Part shown: piece by piece, positions 57,010 to 64,000 of the stretch | Layout of the letters: the number at the start of each line of letters is the position of its first letter | How positions within the stretch are numbered: position 1 is the first letter of the stretch | NCBI GenBank assembly: GCA_019775845.1 | Contig: JADQAV010000020.1 | Location: 372,001 to 436,000, forward strand | Direction: 5' to 3' | Source: Myrmaecium sp. VS I D KN 1 | Taxonomy: Eukaryota; Ascomycota; Dothideomycetes; Valsariales; Valsariaceae | DNA: 64,000 bases | Position numbers and translations under genes: made by a program | The notes under the pieces: model-generated | Told to the model about the DNA's origin: nothing | The model's database searches: none | What the model saw: the letters and a program-made list of their open reading frames with translations, nothing else

Positions 57010-60000
57010 GTAGTTACTCTTCTCTAGTTACTTCTCTAGCTACTTTATATCTAGCTGCTCTTCTTTAGCTACTCTATATTTAGCTACTCTTCTCTAGCTA
57101 CTTTATATCTAAGCTACTCTTCGCTTCTTATATATCTATAGCCGGCGTGCCAGTTACTTATTACTAGCGTAGCTATAGTACCTCCTTCTAGGGTCTTCTA
57201 AATAAGACTTCTCTACTTATCGCTTACTTCTTTTATACTTTATAACTAGTTCTTATTTATATATTAAATTCTTCTTTAGGCTCCCTAGCTCCTTTAAGGT
57301 TCTCTTTAGTAATTTATTAGTTATATTAGCCTAGATACCCCTTCTATTTAATTAAATACTTCTTTTTAGGGCCCCTGCTTATTATTTTAATAATTTCCTC
57401 TACTTTATAATAGTAGTCTTAATATCTATTAACTCTAGCCCGAGTAGCTCTTATACCTTAGGTATATCTAGCTTAGTCTTATATAGCTTTAGCTTTTAGA
57501 CGTTAAATACTAGCTATAGGCATTAGTATTATAGTAATAGGACTAGTTTATAAGCTTATTTATTAATTATATCTTCTACTTAGAAAGGACTTATCTACTA
57601 TAATACGAGGCTTCTTATTAGGTAGATATAAGTATAAGTCTTTTATAAATAGTTATACTTTTTTATTAATGTTAAAAGTTCTAAGTATATACTTCTTATT
57701 ATAGTATTTCGCTTATAAGTTTATTATATTTCGAAAGTATCTTTCTAGCTACTCCCTTTCTTTCTTAATTATATAAAATCTTTTTTATACTCCTAGTACC
57801 TCTTCCCCTAGAACGCTTACCTATAACGTCTTATAATAGGGCCGGATCGAAGTTATAGAGCGCGCGGAATAGCGTTATCTTAGTTATACTATACTAGCTA
57901 CTATTAAGGTAGTAATACTAATATTTAAAGATCGTTATAATTACGAGTAGCTCTTAATTATAAGTTTTATAATTTACTTCTACGTCTCTAAGCTTCCTTA
58001 ACTAGTAAGCTACTAGGTACTATTAGCTCTTAGCGTCTTATTATAAGAGGATACCTACGATTACGAATTTAGATATATTAGTTTTAAGCCTAATCTTTTT
58101 CTTAGGGTTAAAGTAGATAAGGACGGGTACGCTTATAAAGCGTTTTACTAGCTTCTTAAATATATCTCGCGCGTCCTAGATTAGCGTAAATAGGCCTATT
58201 TTAGTACTATTCTTACTACCTTTTAGTATAGCTGTTAGGGGTGCCGCTACGTAGGAGTATTAGTAAATAAATCGATAATAAAAGTTAGTAAACCCTAGAA
58301 AGATCTATAAATCTTTATATAAAGTAGATTCTTATTATACTATAATTATATCTACTTTATAAGGATCTATTTATACGCTATTAATACTAATAATAAACTC
58401 TAGGAATTTTACTTCCTTTATAAAGAAGTTATATTTATTTAGTTTAGCGTAGAGCTAGTACTACTATAGGCGCTTAAGTACTTATTATATATATCTTATA
58501 TACTCCTCTTCCTTTTCTAAGAAGATTAGGATATCGTCTAGGTATACTATATAGATAATATTTATTAGGCCTGCTAGAGCTTTACTAATATATACTTAGA
58601 ATATTACCGGAATATTTATTAGGCCGAAGGGTATTATTATATACTTAAAATAGCTATACCGGGTTTAAAAGGCTATTTTCTATTTATCTTCTTCCTTAAT
58701 TCAGATACTGTAATATATATTATATAGGTTAAGCTTAGTAAAGATACTAGCGCTATATAGGCGATTTAGAGTCTCTAAAATTAAGTAGGGAATAGCGGTT
58801 CTTCTTAGTTACCTTATTAAGACTATAATAGTCTATATAAAGTTATAAGCTATTATCCTTCTTTAATATAAATAGGATAGAAGTACTAACTAAACTAATA
58901 AACTCTTTAATTTAATCTTTCTTTATAATCTCGCTAAGGTAGCGCTAGAGTTCCGTAAGCTCCCTCCTTTAGAGGCTATATAAGGGGCTATAAAGTAGGT
59001 TCTTACTCTTTTTAAATTAATTATATAATTACTATTTTTATAGGATAGTAACTTATCTACTTTTTTCTCTAAAAAGATATTCATATACTTTAAGTACTTA
59101 AGGAGGATCTTAATTATTAGCGGGATACTATCGCTCCTTAAGCTTATTACTTATTCTAATATTAAGGCGTTAAAGGCGTACTATTCCTTATCTTAGGATA
59201 ACCTCTAAGTAGATTAAAGTATATATACTTTCTTCTTTCTTAAGGGCCTTAGTAAAAGCCTCTAGGCTAGATATTTAGAAGAATAGAAAGTTAAGGCGCT
59301 ACTATTTTATATTTAAATTAATAACGACTTACTCTTACTTTAGGATAAGTATACTAAGGACTAATAATATTTCTACCTTAGGATCTTTATTAATTTTATA
59401 AAATAGTCTAGTAATCTCCCGTACTATACCTAGGTTATTATTAAGGCGTAAGTATAATTTATATATACTATAATAATAAATTCCCTTACTAGTAATTACT
59501 AATAATTTAGATAGAGTTTATATACGTATACCTAGCTAATAATATTTACCTTAACGCCGCTATTAATTAGCGTACCTATTATTAGCTATATAAGATCTCT
59601 ATATATATCTTAATAAATATACTTACCTCTACTACTCTCTATATCTATATTAAAGTATTATCGCTAACGCGTTAACTTTTCCCTCCTAAATAGCCTTTAC
59701 TATATTTACGGGTATCTAGTTACTTCTATTTAGGGGACCCCTTTTAGGCCGGGTATAGTTCTTTATTAAATACTCCTTTCTCTAGTAGTTATAATATATA
59801 AACTTAGATAGTTTAAGTTTTTCTTAACTCCTAATTTATTTATATACCGCTAGCGTTATAGTCGCTTTATTTATATATAAACTCTATATCTAGAAATTCT
59901 TAGGTCCTTTAGGGGCTCTTACTTTTCCCTTTTAAATATTCCCTTCTAAACGCTATATAAGGGCTATAAGAGCGTCTCTTATTATATATAAGGCTTAATA

Positions 60001-60943
60001 GTTTATTAAGGCCTCCCTTAACTTAGAATTTAACTTAATAAAAAAAGTATATATACTTTTATTACTCCGAGTATATTTCTAGTAGTTAACTCTCTAAGTA
60101 GATAAAATAGTTTATAAATATTTAAATTATTTAGTCTTCTTTTTATCTTACGTATATATATAATTAGAAAGTTAAGAGTTCCCTATTTACTAAATCCTCT
60201 ACGAGGTTTAATAAGAAGTTTATAAACTCTATAAATATATATCTCTTAATAGTATAGCCTTCCTAGCTCTCTACCTTCGATTATTATATATCTTATAGGG
60301 TACTCTTAAGGAACTATATTATTTATAGGATTCTCGACTCCTCTAAGGAGTATATTTTAGGGCTAATCTAGAAGCACGTTTTTACTAATTAAACCTATTT
60401 AATATACTCTCTAATATTCCTTCTATAGTAGGGCTTAAGGTTTCTAATCTTAGGATACTTATAGGTTATATATACCTTATTAATAAAAACCCTTTTAGTT
60501 AAGGCTAGGATTACTACTCTTTAGTCGTCGCTTATTTATAATTCGCTATTATTAGGGGCGCGCCTAGTCTATAGGATACGGCTAGTAAGGTCTTTCTATA
60601 GCTAACTAATCTAATTATTAAGCTATTTTTACTATTACTCTAGAAGGGCCTTACTACCTTCCTCTTCTAATTAGATTCTTAGATATGTTTCTTAAATATC
60701 TATAACTCTTATTACTTAGTATTATCTTTTTTAATAGAAAGCTAAGGTCTCTAAATCTCTATAGTTTACTCTTTAATAATATCTAGGATATATATTACTC
60801 TTATTTCTACTAATTCTCTTTCCTAGCTAGGGGGTATAGATTTACTCCTAGGTTTAAAAGGCGCTAAGCTTATATTATACTATATAGCCTATATTAAATA
60901 TATAGCTAGGCTAGTTCCCATTATATAATCGGTAGATTAGAAT

Positions 60944-61154
60944 TATTAAGAAATAAGTAATAACTAGTATAGTTAAGTATTAATAGGGTAGTATTACTTA
61001 TAGTATATAGACTAATCCTAATAAGTTACCCCTTTTCTAGCTTCCCCTAATATACTTATACGTCTATACTCGCTTGCGGCTCGCTTACGTACCTCTAGTA
61101 TTATACTTAAGGTATCCACGCTCTATCTAGTCCTAAGGCTCCCTAAGCCTTATA
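60944..61154 (-). repeat. 5' LTR of copy B
   Basis: 211 bp, pairs with 54,111-54,321. Confidence 0.88.
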
Positions 61155-63099
61155 AAATTATAATTTAATCCTTACCTAAATGACGGATTAATACTATAAA
61201 AAATTAGTAAAGGAATAAAGGATAATATTAATGTAGCTTACTACGGCTAGGTAGCTTTATATCGCGGCGGAAGAGATATAAAAGCTTTTAAAAAATAGGT
61301 AATCTAATAATTTTAAAGGGGAGTTTATTCTTAACGATAAAGAGAAGAACTAGCTTCTAGAATTAATCTTTGGAAAATTATATAGTATATTTATTAAAGC
61401 TAAGAAACCCCTATTCTATTAGCTATTTTATAAGGAAATATAAGCGGGTTGAAAACCTTTAATCTTAGTTATACGAAAGATTATATTAGCCTATAGATAG
61501 TACCTTTATAACGACTATAATAGTAGGAGAAAGTATTAATATTAAAATTAAATATTTTAGTATATAATAGTCTAGTAGAATAGCGTTTATCTAATTTAAC
61601 TAGGGTATTATCGGCTATTTATACGACTTTCCTAAAGTCTATTTATTCTACTAATAATAGCTTCTCTTAGTCGGAGTATTAGATCTTAGCTTTATATACT
61701 ATACTTTACCCGCCTAGGTATTTATTCTAATATTTCGGAAGAATAGAGTATTAGTCTAGTATATATAGAATACTATATTATATATGATAATTATTATTTT
61801 AAAAGAATAATACCTCCTAAGGGATAGGAAGGAAGGCTTACTAAATAAAAAGATCTAGAAGCTCTATATTAGAATTACTTAAATAAAGTAATAAGGTCTT
61901 TATAATACGGACGACGTTTGTATTTAGGAAGGGCCCGCTAATAAGAATAGTAGAGATAATAATAATAAGAAGAGAGAGGGTATAAAAGATTAAGATATTT
62001 AAAATCCTAAGTATATAAGCCTTCTCTATAAGGGGTATAGTTTGGTTTATATTAGAGAAGGATAGCTATAAACGCGATAGAGTAGACGAATTTTTAGCCT
62101 AGATTAACGGAATATAAGGGTTTTCTATAAGGCCTAAAAGCCCCGATTACTTACTTAATTAATTCCTATTATAGTGCCTAAGGACCCTATATTTAATAGA
62201 CTTATATTAAGTCTATTATATAATCTATAGCTATTATAGTATATCGCGGCCTACTTAGTAAGACGCTAGGAGTAAAATCGTCCTATCTTCTCTTATAGGA
62301 GACTTAATTATAGTATACCTTTTATAAAATCCCTAGTATCTTAATCTCTTAGTATAGTAATTTATCTAGCGTATTATCTAATTAGGGTAACGCCTAGCTA
62401 CTATAAAAACCCCTATTAGGGCTTTACTTATCTTATTAGCAGCTCCTCTTATATTACTTAATAGGCTTAAAGTAAAGATATCGAGCTCCCCTAAAAAGAA
62501 CTTATTAGTATTAGTAGTATTAGTGTTAGTTAAGTAACTAGAGTTATTATTTTAAACGATGATAGCCTCCCCATCCTTACCCTTATATAGTAGTATAAAG
62601 TTCTTTTTATTATTAAACTATAGGCTGTAGTTATAATTATATACATCGATTATAATTCTACTCCTTCTCTTAAACTATTCCATTATTTTATTTCTATAGA
62701 TAAAGCGTTCTATTTCCTCTACTACTTTAGTGGGAGAAACTCTATTTATATATAAATTTATATATCTATTAGATAGATAGACTTACTCTAGATATTAGTA
62801 GATACTAGTAAGGCACGCTATATATATTTAGAACATTTATTATTATATATATTAGTCCTCTTCTAAATCCTAGTATTCCTTTATAAATTTAGGCTATAGG
62901 TGATATTTTAATAATAATATATAAATAATAAGTACTAAATTAAATTAGTAACTACTAAATTAGTAAACTAGGTCCGCTTACCTCGGGTAATATATTTACG
63001 CGCGGCTTTCTTACCTTCTTAATAGCCTACTAGACTTCTACCTTCTTACTCTCTAGCTTCTCTTTATCCTCTATATTTAGTTAAAGCTCTAAGGCTCGC
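61155..63099. other. AT-rich sequence, unassigned, possibly interior of an older element
   Basis: No surviving frame. Some stretches keep a coding texture and slightly higher GC, but I could not identify a protein family. Together with 53,459-54,110 and 33,732-33,994 it is the sequence into which E2 and copy B inserted. Confidence 0.4.
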
Positions 63100-63473
63100 T
63101 GTTAAAACTAAGGTATTATAATATAGTTATAATACATTAAAACTACTAAATAAAGGCATTATAAGATGCCTGTAATACTAGGAACTGAGGTAAAGAACCA
63201 GCTAATTAAGAATTAAGCGGGGCCTAGAATTAGATGATCTAGAATTAACTAAGGCCCAGACTTAGATAATTTAGAATTAACTAAGGCCCAGACTTAAGCT
63301 TAAAAGTAGCTAACTAGTTCCACTAAGTTAATTTCAAATTAATAAAAAACTCTATAAAAAAACTAGAAGCCTAGCTTCTATACTAGGGGCTTAGTATTAC
63401 CGTAAGGAAGGTCTATAAATAAGAAATCTTTTATAATACCTTATATGCTTAGTTAGCTCTACCCTGTTTAACA
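63100..63473 (+). repeat. F-family repeat, copy 3 (possible LTR)
   Basis: Starts TGTTAAAACTAAGGTATTAT and ends CCTGTTTAACA, matching copy 2 in order and orientation, with one extra 33-bp unit and without copy 2's 100-bp segment. Confidence 0.6.
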
Positions 63474-64000
63474 AAGTATACTAAGATATATTATAAATAA
63501 GAAATAATATACCTTTTTTTTCTTTTATAACTAGCGCTTATGCTACGTTAAATATAAGGCCTATATTTATAATATCTATAATATAGATAAGAGGTATATT
63601 ATAATAGTTAGTTTTATACGTCCTATTAGTTAATAGGAGATTAGGATACTATTTAAGGAATTTAATTAATACTAAATAAGCTTAAAAGAGATAATTAATA
63701 TTATTATTATTATCTTTATCCTATTTAAAAGTATACTAATAATTATATTTTTATTATACTTATAAAGAGCTAGCTATAAGGCCTAAGTTAGTAGTAAGCT
63801 TTTTAAATACTCTACCCTAATCCTTAACACTTTATTATAAATATCCTTCCTGATAAATAACTTACTTAGATCCTATTATTATAGCGCGTCTTAATCTATT
63901 AAGGTTTAACTCTCGCTATAATAAGGCTATATATTAACCTTTTATAATTATCTATAAGCTACCTATAAGTAGGAATAGTAGTCTAAAAAAAGAATAAATA
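63474..64000. other. AT-rich RIP-altered sequence to window end
   Basis: No frame, repeat end or domain recognised. Confidence 0.5.

Larger units (their letters stand above)
54111..61154 (-). mobile_element. Gypsy chromovirus-type LTR retrotransposon, copy B, fossil
   Basis: Second member of the copy A family in reverse orientation, 7,044 bp including the E1 insertion. LTRs of 211 bp lie at 54,111-54,321 and 60,944-61,154, with an exact 5-bp duplication AAATT (54,106-54,110; 61,155-61,159). Reading leftwards from the right LTR: gag-like region, RT with its active-site stretch at about 58.52-58.55 kb, integrase region, chromodomain remnant at about 57.33-57.41 kb, then the 3' non-coding part that holds E1. 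LTR divergence is about the same as in copy A, again mainly transitions. Broken, with dozens of breaks. Confidence 0.9.

Overview
The window reads as nuclear DNA of a filamentous ascomycete (Pezizomycotina). The genes carry short GT-AG introns (54-101 bp in most cases, two longer) with CTAAC/CTGAC-like branch sites. The proteins include a Zn2Cys6 transcription factor, a cytochrome P450, a PIR-type cell-wall protein and fungal MOB1, SYF2 and Cwf23. The right half carries the signature of repeat-induced point mutation (RIP): repeats almost without TG and CA dinucleotides.

The window has two compartments. From 1 to about 30.1 kb it is gene-bearing, of normal composition, with twelve well supported genes and one small ORF. 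In order: a GT8 glycosyltransferase running off the left edge (-), MOB1 (-), a thermolysin/protealysin-type M4 metallopeptidase (+), a 704-residue probably mitochondrial protein (-), a 66-codon ORF ending two bases before SYF2 (+), SYF2 (+), a Zn2Cys6 regulator (+), a 145-residue conserved-looking fungal protein (+), a P450 (+), a type II membrane/secreted protein (+), a PIR-like GPI-type cell-wall protein (+), a basic-tailed protein of unknown function (+) and the J-domain/RRM splicing factor Cwf23 (-). SYF2 and Cwf23 both belong to the Prp19-associated spliceosome. The other genes form no obvious pathway.

From about 30.1 kb to the end lies a transposon graveyard. It opens with two intact-looking small TIR elements that are not RIP-mutated. 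It then becomes extremely AT-rich, with a 137-base assembly gap at 31,647-31,783. Direct repeats and target-site duplications (TSDs) give a nested order. Chromovirus-type Gypsy copy A (39,514-46,448, TSD CCTTC) sits inside a second, minus-strand Gypsy element C (35,333-53,352). C sits inside a hAT-like TIR element E2 (33,995-53,458). To the right, a second copy of the A family, B (54,111-61,154, reverse, TSD AAATT), holds another hAT-like copy E1 (55,641-57,009). All of this may lie inside an older element bounded by repeats at 33,288 and 63,100. The retroelements are fossils with dozens of breaks each; no long reading frame survives in the AT-rich half.

The least expected gene-level signal is a short IVPPHV-type module, like a protealysin propeptide. 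It occurs twice in tandem at the N terminus of the M4 peptidase and once more, alone, in the small ORF abutting SYF2, 4.5 kb away.
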